A DNA stretch of 41,958 bases from Candidatus Termititenax aidoneus (GTDB lineage: Bacteria > Margulisbacteria > Termititenacia > Termititenacales > Termititenacaceae), in the NCBI GenBank assembly GCA_003864455.1, contig BGZN01000012.1, forward strand, positions 1 through 41,958. Direction: 5' to 3'. Shown here in pieces: positions 16,727 to 24,365 of the stretch. Each line of letters starts with the position of its first letter. Position 1 is the stretch's first letter. The notes beneath the pieces were generated by a model. The model saw only the letters and a list, made by a program, of their open reading frames with translations. It searched no databases and had not been told where the DNA came from. The position numbers were made by a program, and so were the translations under genes.

Positions 16727-19405
16727 TTATTTTTTTACATCAAACAAAAGACTGACTTTTTGCGTCTGCACAGTCGGAGTGGAAAGCAAATGATTAATTT
16801 CCAGCAAAGCTTCAAATTTGAGCGATAAACCTTTAGTCACTTCTTTGACCAGAGAAAGATTGTACCAAAAATTGTCCCAGGAAATATTTTCCAGTAAACT
16901 GTACTCGTGTCCGTAATTCTCCAGACGCGGCCGCCAGACGAACTCCGAATCCAGCTTTGTTTGAAAAGGCAGCGGAATACGGCTGGACACGCTGGCATTG
17001 GCAACAGGCAGCGCCGGCAAATCCAGAAGCGGTTTGACCCACCATTTATCCTCGTCGGGCTGCCAGTCTGCCAGGTCATAAACTGCCATCAAATCCAGCA
17101 AAGAACTGGCGGACTCGCCGCCAAATCTCCATTGGCCGAAAGCCAAAGCCAGGTCCAGATTGAGCCGCAAAAACTTGGGTCCCAAAGAAAAGCGGGAATT
17201 GAGAATATTTTCCGCGGAGTAATTCAAGCCTAATATGGATAGGGCTGGATTGGCGTCAGCAGGCTGATGCGTATAGCCGCCCAGCCATTCAAACCACGGC
17301 GCTGAATAATTCAAAGCCGCCGACGCATAATTATCCTGCGGATTGGCCGCCACAGACACTTCCAGCGAGCCATCACCCGGGGACAGCAGAGAACTCAGGT
17401 CAAATTTCCGGTGGTATCCTTCCGGCCAAGCAGAACCCTGTTGTTGCAAATAAATATTCCGCGCAAACCTCAAATAAGCATCGACAAATTGATTGATCTG
17501 CCGGCCAACGAAGCCATCCGTATTTTCGTTGAGTCTCGGCAGTATTTCAGCGTCAGGGTCATCCATAAGGTACTCGACGAATTGTTGATCAAAGCGCAAA
17601 GAAGTATCCTGCAGGTAAGGCAGCACAACATTTAAAGCTGCTTGATGCCGGGTATTGCCGCTGCGGACATTTTGAGCTAAAAACGGTCCGACCTTGACCG
17701 AGCCTTCAAAAGTAATATTGTTCTCGGTCAAAGCCGCCAAATAACTCGGCCAGGCTTCCGGCAAAGCAGCATCTTGCGGAAGCGGCGGGAGCGGCTTGTC
17801 CAAATCTATCTTGCCGCGGAGAGCGCCGTTGCCAGCCGTAAAGTTAATTCTTTTCGCGGCATCGTTGTAATCCGCCCGGACACCGCTTACAGCCAACAGA
17901 TAATCTCCGTACCGCACCGCCAAGCCATCCAAAGACACGTGCCCATTATTTGTCGGGGCGTCGTATTGAGCGCTGATCCTATTCAGTGAAAAATCAACGT
18001 CCCCGGCGCGCCCGGCTGTATTTTGAAGGTCTACGTTTAAAATTTGGCTAGGATTATATTGAAAAGCAAAACCGCCTATTCCGCCGCGGACATTTTCTGC
18101 ATAGCGGAATGTCAATTCGGAAGCATTAATTGTGGTATTTTGATCAGCGTCTTTGGCATAAGAAAATTTCTCAATGCCGCCAGACCATTCGCTGTTCGGT
18201 CCGCCAACAGCTTGCAGTCCTTTGCCGAGTATGTTTGTCGCGCCATTTTCTGTTTGGACACCGGACAATTCCTCAATGTAAATATTCACAGGAATAGCAT
18301 CTATCCGTGATCTGAAATCCTGTATATTAAAAGCGTAATCAGACCGAAACGGCTCAGGAGAAAAAAGCGGAGCTGCGGTACGCAAAGTAAAACCGCCTGC
18401 GGTAAAACTTGCCGCTAAATCGTTTTCTTTGTTTTGATAGACGGCTGTCAAAGCCGGAGCGTCAGCCTCGCCGAAAAAGTTCACTTCAGAACTATTAGCG
18501 TTATCTATAATGCTGATACCCGGAGCGGAGACCTTAAACTGATGTTCGTCTTTGGTTATAGAAAAATCCGCTCCCTGCGCCGCCGCGCTCTGCTGGATAG
18601 CAGAAGTTTCTCCTGATATTTCATCGGCAGAAAACTCCCATTGCACTCCAGTCTCTTCATGCTCGCCGCTAACAGATAAACCGTCAAATCTTGCGCTGCT
18701 CTTATCTTCAGTGAGGTTAAATTCCTGGCTTTCCGCCTCTAGCTTTATGGTATTGCCAAGAGACTCGCCGGTATAGCGCAGATCGCTGCCGGATATTTTT
18801 GTTCCTCCCCTTCCGTCGCTGTTGAATGTTACGCTCAATTCAGCAGAACCGCCGTTTAAATTGGTTTCTCCCAGTTCATCCGACGAAGACAAAACAGAAA
18901 TTTGGGTATCTACCAATTTTATTTCGGACGTTTTACCATCTATTCCTTTTTGCGCGGCTATTTCGCTAATCTTTCCAACCCCCTCCAAAATCGTGTTTAA
19001 TTGATCTTCTTCATGCCGGAAATTAAAATATCTGCCGTTTAAGACCTCGGCAATTTTATTTATTTCCTCCGGAGTAAACTTCGGCAGGCGATTGACCATA
19101 TCTTCCAGCGAGTTTGGCGGACTAATAAATAAATTATCCAGCGCGGCGGCGTCCGCCGGATCTAAAGCGCCGTCTTCAACCAGTTTGTTCAGTTCAGCGC
19201 GCAGTTCTTTTTCCGCCGCGCCGGATTGCACAAAATCGTATATAGATTGATAAGCGGCCTCGGCATACTCCGCCGCACGCAGCTGATCAACAGCAGGAAA
19301 GTCTGTTTCTTCCAGTGGAATTTTTTCAGGAAATTCCCCTAAGGGCGGCTGTCCGTCGTAAAGAGAGTAGTCTTTCGGCTTAAACGAAGGCGAAACCGGA
19401 GCCAT
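16727..19405 (-). CDS. Signal-less strand-rich protein with C-terminal barrel-like region
   Basis: The protein has 892 residues with GAGGTG before ATG 19405. No signal peptide is visible (MAPVSPSFKPKDYSLYDG). Residues ~1-150 are helical and acidic. Residues ~160-560 are short alternating strands of the 'groove/solenoid' type (KISGSDLRYTGESLG, ADEISGETSAIQQS). Residues ~640-892 read as longer amphipathic strands with aromatic girdles (RLNLDLALAFGQWRFGG, YSLLENISWDNFWYNLSLV) and end SLLFDVKK. This is like an outer-membrane barrel but lacks a terminal aromatic. The plan matches the 2211- and 1880-residue proteins. TamB/LptA-like folds are possible for the middle. Family not recognised. Confidence 0.8.
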   Translation of the reverse strand: MAPVSPSFKPKDYSLYDGQPPLGEFPEKIPLEETDFPAVDQLRAAEYAEAAYQSIYDFVQSGAAEKELRAELNKLVEDGALDPADAAALDNLFISPPNSLEDMVNRLPKFTPEEINKIAEVLNGRYFNFRHEEDQLNTILEGVGKISEIAAQKGIDGKTSEIKLVDTQISVLSSSDELGETNLNGGSAELSVTFNSDGRGGTKISGSDLRYTGESLGNTIKLEAESQEFNLTEDKSSARFDGLSVSGEHEETGVQWEFSADEISGETSAIQQSAAAQGADFSITKDEHQFKVSAPGISIIDNANSSEVNFFGEADAPALTAVYQNKENDLAASFTAGGFTLRTAAPLFSPEPFRSDYAFNIQDFRSRIDAIPVNIYIEELSGVQTENGATNILGKGLQAVGGPNSEWSGGIEKFSYAKDADQNTTINASELTFRYAENVRGGIGGFAFQYNPSQILNVDLQNTAGRAGDVDFSLNRISAQYDAPTNNGHVSLDGLAVRYGDYLLAVSGVRADYNDAAKRINFTAGNGALRGKIDLDKPLPPLPQDAALPEAWPSYLAALTENNITFEGSVKVGPFLAQNVRSGNTRHQAALNVVLPYLQDTSLRFDQQFVEYLMDDPDAEILPRLNENTDGFVGRQINQFVDAYLRFARNIYLQQQGSAWPEGYHRKFDLSSLLSPGDGSLEVSVAANPQDNYASAALNYSAPWFEWLGGYTHQPADANPALSILGLNYSAENILNSRFSLGPKFLRLNLDLALAFGQWRFGGESASSLLDLMAVYDLADWQPDEDKWWVKPLLDLPALPVANASVSSRIPLPFQTKLDSEFVWRPRLENYGHEYSLLENISWDNFWYNLSLVKEVTKGLSLKFEALLEINHLLSTPTVQTQKVSLLFDVKK

Positions 19406-19466
19406 AAAGCACCTCTTCTATATAGATATCGTAAGCGGAAATTATTTGTTGCAGCGCAAATTGCAT
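19380..19466 (-). other. Possible 28-residue upstream ORF overlapping the 892-residue gene
   Basis: ATG at 19466 is preceded by a G-rich ribosome site (GGGGGG) and opens MQFALQQIISAYDIYIEEV. It ends 25 nt inside the next gene, in another frame. It could be a leader peptide coupling translation, or chance. There is no codon evidence beyond the ribosome site. Confidence 0.25.
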
Positions 19467-19494
19467 TTGTCCCCCCTGACAAAATAAAACCCTC

Positions 19495-19524
19495 CAAGTA
19501 TCGGCGTTAAACCCGCCGAACTTG
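19495..19524 (-). promoter_or_regulatory. Hairpin between ahcY and the 892-residue gene
   Basis: On the minus strand CAAGT...ACTTG closes an outer stem around CGGCG...CGCCG. A GAGGG then TTTTATTTT follows, so it could be a weak terminator for ahcY or a leader structure for the next gene. The remaining bases of the 19406-19583 gap show no other clear site. Confidence 0.45.
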
Positions 19525-19583
19525 CACAAAATCAACCGCCAATCCAGCGAAAAATTTTGTTATATATTAGAACTTAACGGAAT

Positions 19584-20981
19584 TTAATAACGATAATGTT
19601 CCGCTTTATATGGACCTTCGACAGGCACGCCGATATAATCGGCCTGTTTTTTGGTCAGCTTGGTCAGCTTGACGCCGATCTTGGCCAAATGCAGTCTGGC
19701 CACTTCCTCATCGAGTTGTTTGGGCAGGCGGTACACGCCGGGTTTGTAAACGTCTTTATTCTGCCACAAATCGAGCTGCGCCAGCACCTGATTTGTGAAA
19801 GAATTGGACATGACAAAAGACGGGTGGCCGGTCGCGCAGCCGAGATTGACCAGACGTCCCTCGGCCAGCAGGAAAATCGCACGGCCGTCCGGAAAAATAT
19901 ATTGGTCTACCTGCGGTTTGATATTCAATTTTTGCACGCCGGACAAATTATTGAGCCTGTCGACCTGTATTTCATTGTCAAAATGACCGATATTGCAGAC
20001 GATGGCCTGATCTTTCATTTTTTGCAGATGTTCCAGCGTGATAATGTCCGTATTGCCGGTAGTCGTCACGTACACATCGCCGAGACCCAGCGTGTCCTCG
20101 ACAGTCGCGACCTCAAAACCTTCCATAGCGGCCTGCAAAGCGCAGATGGGATCGATCTCCGTAACGATGACGCGCGCGCCAAAACCGCGCAGCGACCTCG
20201 CGCAGCCTTTGCCGACGTCGCCATAACCGCAAACCACCGCCACTTTGCCGGCGATCATGACATCGGTAGCGCGTTTGATGCCGTCGGCCAGCGATTCACG
20301 GCAGCCATAGAGATTGTCAAACTTGGATTTGGTCACGGAATCATTGACATTGATAGCCGGCGTCAGCAAACGCCCCGCTTCCTGCATCTGATAAAGCCGG
20401 TGCACGCCAGTAGTTGTTTCCTCGGAAACGCCTTTCCACTCTTTGACCACAGCATGCCAGCGTGTCTTGTTTTTTTCTGAACTTAACAGTTTTTTTATGA
20501 CCTCTTCTTCCTGGCTGCCTGACGGAGTATTCACCCAATTGTCGCCGTTCTCCAGCTCATAGCCTTTATGGATAAGCAGTGTCGCATCGCCGCCGTCATC
20601 AACGATCAATTGGGGGCCTTTGCCGTCCGGAAAAGCCAGCGCCTGGCCGGTGCACCACCAATAATCCTCTAAACTCTCGCCTTTCCAGGCGAAAACCGGC
20701 ACGCCGCTCTGGGCAATAGCCGCCGCCGCGTGGTCTTGCGTGGAAAAAATATTACAGCTGCACCAGCGCACATTCGCGCCAAGAGCGGTCAGCGTCTCGA
20801 TCAGCACGGCGGTCTGTATAGTCATGTGCAAACTGCCCGTGATCCGCACGCTTTGCAGCGGTTTTGTTTTAGCGTATTTTTCGCGCACGGCCATAAGCCC
20901 GGGCATTTCTTTTTCGGCGATAGTTATTTCTTTCCTGCCCCACTCCGCCAAATTCAAATCCGCTACTTTATAATCCGCCAT
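19584..20981 (-). CDS. ahcY: Adenosylhomocysteinase
   Basis: The protein has 465 residues. It hydrolyses S-adenosylhomocysteine to adenosine and homocysteine, relieving product inhibition of methyltransferases. [28 protein letters not shown] and [13 protein letters not shown] are the substrate-site blocks. [10 protein letters not shown] is the NAD motif, and the C-terminal KAEHYRY is the conserved tail that reaches the partner subunit. The length corresponds to the long form with the ~40-residue insertion (region [12 protein letters not shown]). AAAGGAG precedes the ATG. The upstream PfkB kinase on the same strand would remove the adenosine. Confidence 0.97.
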   Translation of the reverse strand: MADYKVADLNLAEWGRKEITIAEKEMPGLMAVREKYAKTKPLQSVRITGSLHMTIQTAVLIETLTALGANVRWCSCNIFSTQDHAAAAIAQSGVPVFAWKGESLEDYWWCTGQALAFPDGKGPQLIVDDGGDATLLIHKGYELENGDNWVNTPSGSQEEEVIKKLLSSEKNKTRWHAVVKEWKGVSEETTTGVHRLYQMQEAGRLLTPAINVNDSVTKSKFDNLYGCRESLADGIKRATDVMIAGKVAVVCGYGDVGKGCARSLRGFGARVIVTEIDPICALQAAMEGFEVATVEDTLGLGDVYVTTTGNTDIITLEHLQKMKDQAIVCNIGHFDNEIQVDRLNNLSGVQKLNIKPQVDQYIFPDGRAIFLLAEGRLVNLGCATGHPSFVMSNSFTNQVLAQLDLWQNKDVYKPGVYRLPKQLDEEVARLHLAKIGVKLTKLTKKQADYIGVPVEGPYKAEHYRY

Positions 20982-21012
20982 TTTTTGCTCCTTTTTCTTT
21001 TCTAGTACATTC

Positions 21013-21096
21013 TAGCGCGAGAAATACCTTTACCTGCGCGGCCACGGCATAGCACTGAAGGTTACGGCCGCTTCAGGCAAAGTATTTCTCGCACTA
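21013..21096. repeat. Hairpin element with TATTTTGCC collar, copy 2 (inverted)
   Basis: An ~84-nt inverted repeat. TAGCGCGAGAAATAC (21013 on) pairs with GTATTTCTCGCACTA (to 21096) with one mismatch. The collar here is CTTTACCTG/CAGGCAAAG. The 46-nt centre is identical to copy 1, but the outer arms differ and have changed on both sides. It ends ~30 nt before the ahcY start, inside the ahcY leader. Confidence 0.85.
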
Positions 21097-21116
21097 TAAA
21101 TTATTCATCGTATGTT

Positions 21117-21233
21117 ACAGCGCAATAAATATTTTGCCGGAGCGCGTCTGGTTCGAACTTAACAAGCGTGCTTTGCACGCGCCGTTAAGTGAGAAGCCAC
21201 CACGCGCGGAGGTAAAGATATTTATTGCGCTGT
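21117..21233. repeat. Hairpin element with TATTTTGCC collar, copy 3 (different centre)
   Basis: A 117-nt inverted repeat. ACAGCGCAATAAATA at 21117-21131 pairs with its complement ending at 21233. The collar is TTTTGCC/GGTAAAGA as in copy 1. The centre is unrelated, with its own stems CTTAAC/GTTAAG and CGTGC/GCACG. TATGTT flanks it directly on both sides (21111-21116 and 21233-21238, one base shared with the arm), a possible target duplication. It begins 25 nt after the PfkB stop. Confidence 0.8.
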
Positions 21234-21258
21234 ATGTTCTCTACACCGAGCCAATTTG

Positions 21259-22209
21259 TTAACTTATCCGCGTGATTTCACGAAAAACTTTTAATCTTTC
21301 GTCCAAATCCGCTTTGGTTATTTCCGCCAGCTTTTCACAGCCAAAACCCTGCACATTGAAAGACGCGGTCATAGTGCCGTAAACCAGCGCGGCGCGCAGC
21401 GTATCCCAATCCATACCGCCTGCGCTGAGCGGAGTATCCTGAGGATACGCTGTCGAAGCGTGTTCCACAATATAACTCATAAAACCGCCAGCGAAACTGT
21501 CCCCCGCGCCTGTCGGATCGACAATCTCGTCCAGAGGCATGGACGGTACGATAGCTATACGCTCAGCGGATATTAACATAGCGCCATGCTCGCCTTTTTT
21601 GATTATAACATAGCGTAAACGTCCGGTCAGCAAAACACGCGCCGCGCGAAATAAATTGTCTTCGCCGGTCAATTGGCGTATTTCCGCGTCATTGATGAAA
21701 AGCAGGTCAGTCTCGGCTATGGCCTTCAGGAGATTTTCTTTTTGACTGTCTATCCAGTAATTCATAGTGTCGAGCGCGCCAAATTTTCGCGCGGGCAACT
21801 GGGCAAAAATTTTGGTTTGCAGCGCCGGATCAATATTGCCCAAGAAAACAAAAGCGCTGTCGAGATATTCCGGCGGCAGGACGGGGTCAAACTGGGTCAG
21901 CACATTGAGCGCGGTCTGCACAGTATGCGCCACATTCATGTCTTTTTCATAAAAACCGTTCCAAGCAAAAGTCTGCCCCTCTTTGATTATTTTGAGACCC
22001 CGCAAATCCACACCGCGTTTTTGCAAAAAAGCCAGATACTGCGGTTCAAAATCACCGCCCACCACACTCAACAAATTAATTTTCTTCAATAATATAGAAG
22101 CCGCCACCGCCGCGTGCAAACCCGAACCGCCCAAAATGCGCGGCCGCTCACCTTGCGGAGTTTTGAGTGAGTCATAAGCGACAGTACCGGCGATTAAGAA
22201 TTTGGGCAT
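21259..22209 (-). CDS. PfkB-family kinase, probable adenosine kinase
   Basis: The protein has 316 residues. ATG 22209 is chosen because the fold starts directly (MPKFLIAGTVAYDS) and TATACT lies 8 nt upstream; longer starts would lie over that promoter. GGSGLHAAVAASIL is the first PfkB signature. DPTGAGDSFAGGFMSY holds the anion hole and catalytic Asp. FINDAEIRQLTG is the usual 'N..E...L' block. PfkB members phosphorylate sugars or nucleosides. Adjacency to ahcY, which produces adenosine, points to adenosine, but the sequence alone does not exclude a sugar substrate. Confidence 0.85.
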   Translation of the reverse strand: MPKFLIAGTVAYDSLKTPQGERPRILGGSGLHAAVAASILLKKINLLSVVGGDFEPQYLAFLQKRGVDLRGLKIIKEGQTFAWNGFYEKDMNVAHTVQTALNVLTQFDPVLPPEYLDSAFVFLGNIDPALQTKIFAQLPARKFGALDTMNYWIDSQKENLLKAIAETDLLFINDAEIRQLTGEDNLFRAARVLLTGRLRYVIIKKGEHGAMLISAERIAIVPSMPLDEIVDPTGAGDSFAGGFMSYIVEHASTAYPQDTPLSAGGMDWDTLRAALVYGTMTASFNVQGFGCEKLAEITKADLDERLKVFREITRIS

Positions 22210-22217
22210 GACACGAG

Positions 22218-22223
22218 AGTATA
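22218..22223 (-). promoter_or_regulatory. -10 box for a leaderless PfkB kinase transcript
   Basis: TATACT on the minus strand, 8 nt before the ATG at 22209, with no Shine-Dalgarno. The plus-strand cluster begins ~80 nt away, so this gap also holds its unidentified promoter. TATATT at 22268-22273 is a weak candidate for that. Confidence 0.45.
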
Positions 22224-22305
22224 ACAAGACCGCAAATAAAATGAAACGCCGGGAAAAAAGTTACGATTATATTGAAAGTATTTTTTTAGGAGCGTAGAAG
22301 TTAAA

Positions 22306-23259
22306 ATGCTATTGACCAAAACCGCGCAGTACGCCGAGCAAGCCGCCGCCTCAGCGGAAAATGAATTTGAAGCGGGGGAGTCTTTGCCGATAAAACTGGC
22401 TGACACCAAACTTTACACCGATTTTCGGCGGCGCTCTTTTTGCTTTACCGGAGGCAAAGGCGGCGTAGGCAAGACTACTTTGCTGTTGCGCACCGCCGCT
22501 TATTTAAGGCAAAAAAATTATCCGGTGCGCATAATCGACTGTGATCCGCAGCCCGATGCTAATTTTATAGTAACCCACAAATTGACCCGCACCAATGAAA
22601 GAAATGTGCTGCCGGACGGCGCCATAGTGTACACGCTTTTAAACCCCACCGCCAAATACGAAAAATCCACCCACGATCTGCTGGACAAACCATTCGCGGA
22701 ATCACGTTATACTTACGGTGAACTGAACCTGCTGACTAAACAGGCTATGGACAAGGATCGAAACGCCGCGCAAGACGCCAGGCTTGAGCTGCTCATCAAT
22801 CTTGACCGGCAGACGCAAAAAGAAATCACTCCTGACAGCGTCATACTTTACGATTGCGCGGCCGGCGTGGAATTTAGCAGCACTTTGCCTTATTTTTTAA
22901 CGACCTACTTTTTTATTATTACCAATCCGGAAAAAACCGCTTTGGAAGACGCGGCGGGCGTCATTAAAATAATAGCGCGAAATGAGCATACTGCTAAAAA
23001 CATTTATCCTGTAATCAATAAAACCCCTGTTACCCGCAGCAAAATAATGTTGACAGCTATGAAAGAGGCCTCTTTAATTCTGTCCAATATCCGCGGACTG
23101 TTTTTCACCGAATGGCTTGCTGTGTCCGGCGCGGCCGTGCCAAAACCCGCCGCAAATTTTGCCGACGCTATTCATGTAATGGAATATCCCGCGCAGATAA
23201 ATGCCGAGAGGCTCGGCCAAAAAATTATTGAGCTGTTAAATCCAGCGGGAGCGCCTTAA
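22306..23259 (+). CDS. MinD/ParA-type ATPase, first of a tandem pair
   Basis: The protein has 317 residues. A ~45-residue N-terminal extension leads into FTGGKGGVGKTT, a deviant Walker A with the signature Lys. VRIIDCDPQPDANF is Walker A' and VILYDCAAGVEF is Walker B, with Ala where Pro is usual (D-x-P-x-G). EKTALEDAAGVIKII and a conserved-looking INK(T)P block resemble FlhG/MinD. No C-terminal amphipathic MinD helix is obvious. Such ATPases dimerise on ATP and position cargo on membrane or nucleoid. It stands first in the cluster, directly abutting the second ATPase. An AGGAG is present but 13 nt from the ATG. Confidence 0.85.
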   Translation: MLLTKTAQYAEQAAASAENEFEAGESLPIKLADTKLYTDFRRRSFCFTGGKGGVGKTTLLLRTAAYLRQKNYPVRIIDCDPQPDANFIVTHKLTRTNERNVLPDGAIVYTLLNPTAKYEKSTHDLLDKPFAESRYTYGELNLLTKQAMDKDRNAAQDARLELLINLDRQTQKEITPDSVILYDCAAGVEFSSTLPYFLTTYFFIITNPEKTALEDAAGVIKIIARNEHTAKNIYPVINKTPVTRSKIMLTAMKEASLILSNIRGLFFTEWLAVSGAAVPKPAANFADAIHVMEYPAQINAERLGQKIIELLNPAGAP

Positions 23260-24306
23260 ATGCTAAGCTGTAAAATTATCGAATTTGACGACAAAGCTTA
23301 TAGCTGGCGGAAGTTTAGCTCCAACAGGGAAACTTGTACTGCGGAAATAAACTCGACCCGCAACATTTTAATGAAAAACTGGGCGGTCAGCGGAGCAAGA
23401 ATTTTGCGGCCTTTGCAGCCAGCTCTTAAAATTATCTCTGACGCAGATCTTCAGCCGAATATAATCTGCGTTACCACCTTTAAAGGCGGCGTGGGCAAGA
23501 CTACTTACGTCTGCAATCTGGCGCTGGAATTCATGCGCAATGGTCTGCGCGTCCTGATCATCGACGGCGACGTCGGCGGCTCGAATGTTACTTTCAATTT
23601 AAACCAAAAAATAGCCGTGGCGCATAAATTATTTCATTATTGTTATGACCCCAGCAAACTAGAATATATGCTGGATGTTTACAATCTGACCGGAGCGGGC
23701 GCCGGGCTGGAAAAAACAGACCTGGCGCTGGTCAATAATGATGTCTTGCTGGCCAAAGCCTATCTTGAATTTTTTGCCGCCCGGAAGGATAAGCTTGATT
23801 ATGATGTCATCCTGCTGGACAGCGGCGGCAGCAATCTTCAGACGATATTGTTGGCGGCCGCGTTATCCGCTAAGCTCATCACGCTGTACACTGACGAGCC
23901 GACCAGCCGCGAAAAAGTCTGGGAAACAATTTTTAATATCGCTATACGGCTGGAAGGGAAAGTTTATTATCCGGTAGCTGTACACAGAGAACCAGCCGCC
24001 AGTTTATTAAATGTCCGGGGCATTTCCTCCGCCGAGCGAACCAGAGAACAAAGCGCCATGCAAGCCGCTTATCAAGTGTTTTATGAGTATATTTTCCAGT
24101 ATCCTTACCGCCCCCAAAGCAGAGTATTATTGTATCCGAATACTTCCGTTAAGTATGATCCTTTGCTGGGCCAAACTCCGATACTTGGGCATCCGCGGCA
24201 CAGCAATCGGGGCATCAGCATTATGGCCAATACTCTAATGTCTGATCTGGGTATAAAACCACAAAATACGGGTACTATTAATTATGAGAAGTACATTGTG
24301 GAGTAA
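23260..24306 (+). CDS. MinD/ParA-type ATPase, second of a tandem pair
   Basis: The protein has 348 residues and starts at the base after the previous stop. Its ~65-residue N-terminal extension is unlike the first ATPase. ICVTTFKGGVGKTTY is the deviant Walker A, LIIDGDVGGSNVTF is Walker A' in the FlhG/CpaE style, and DVILLDSGGSN is Walker B, again without the usual Pro. The tail (~270-348) is Tyr/Pro-rich (YIFQYPYRPQSRVLLYPN) and has no parallel that I recognise. Two unlike MinD-type ATPases side by side suggest a heterodimer or two positioning tasks. Tad-type CpaE is an alternative, but no pilus ATPase or platform gene is present. Confidence 0.85.
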   Translation: MLSCKIIEFDDKAYSWRKFSSNRETCTAEINSTRNILMKNWAVSGARILRPLQPALKIISDADLQPNIICVTTFKGGVGKTTYVCNLALEFMRNGLRVLIIDGDVGGSNVTFNLNQKIAVAHKLFHYCYDPSKLEYMLDVYNLTGAGAGLEKTDLALVNNDVLLAKAYLEFFAARKDKLDYDVILLDSGGSNLQTILLAAALSAKLITLYTDEPTSREKVWETIFNIAIRLEGKVYYPVAVHREPAASLLNVRGISSAERTREQSAMQAAYQVFYEYIFQYPYRPQSRVLLYPNTSVKYDPLLGQTPILGHPRHSNRGISIMANTLMSDLGIKPQNTGTINYEKYIVE

Positions 24307-24321
24307 AAAAAAGCCTGTTTG

Positions 24322-24340
24322 CAACAAAAATATTTTGTTG
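24322..24340. promoter_or_regulatory. Perfect palindrome CAACAAAA-ATA-TTTTGTTG before the 709-residue gene
   Basis: Eight-base arms with a 3-nt centre, in the 59-nt gap after the second ATPase. It is too AT-rich for a terminator. A related CAACAA/TTGTTG palindrome lies before the 1880-residue gene, so both may be operators or RNA sites within the cluster. Confidence 0.4.
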
Positions 24341-24365
24341 ACGATATATTGATAAGGAACAGTTT

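Noticed and set aside
16727-19405. Calling the 892-residue protein LptD or TamB
   Set aside because: Strand patterns are suggestive, but there is no signal peptide, no conserved Cys pairs and no recognisable family motif.
21148-21205. tRNA-like GGTTCGAA and GCCACCA inside hairpin copy 3
   Set aside because: No cloverleaf can be drawn; these bases take part in the element's own stems.
20982-21258. SAH riboswitch upstream of ahcY
   Set aside because: The structure there is the hairpin element, identical in its 46-nt centre to a copy next to aroE, so it is a repeat rather than an ahcY-specific aptamer.
22306-24306. Calling the ATPases CpaE/TadZ or FlhG of a pilus or flagellum
   Set aside because: No pilin, secretion ATPase, platform or flagellar gene is nearby; only the ATPase fold is supported.
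24322-24340. Palindrome as a terminator after the ATPases
   Set aside because: It is almost pure A/T and lacks a GC stem and following T-run; the next gene continues on the same strand.
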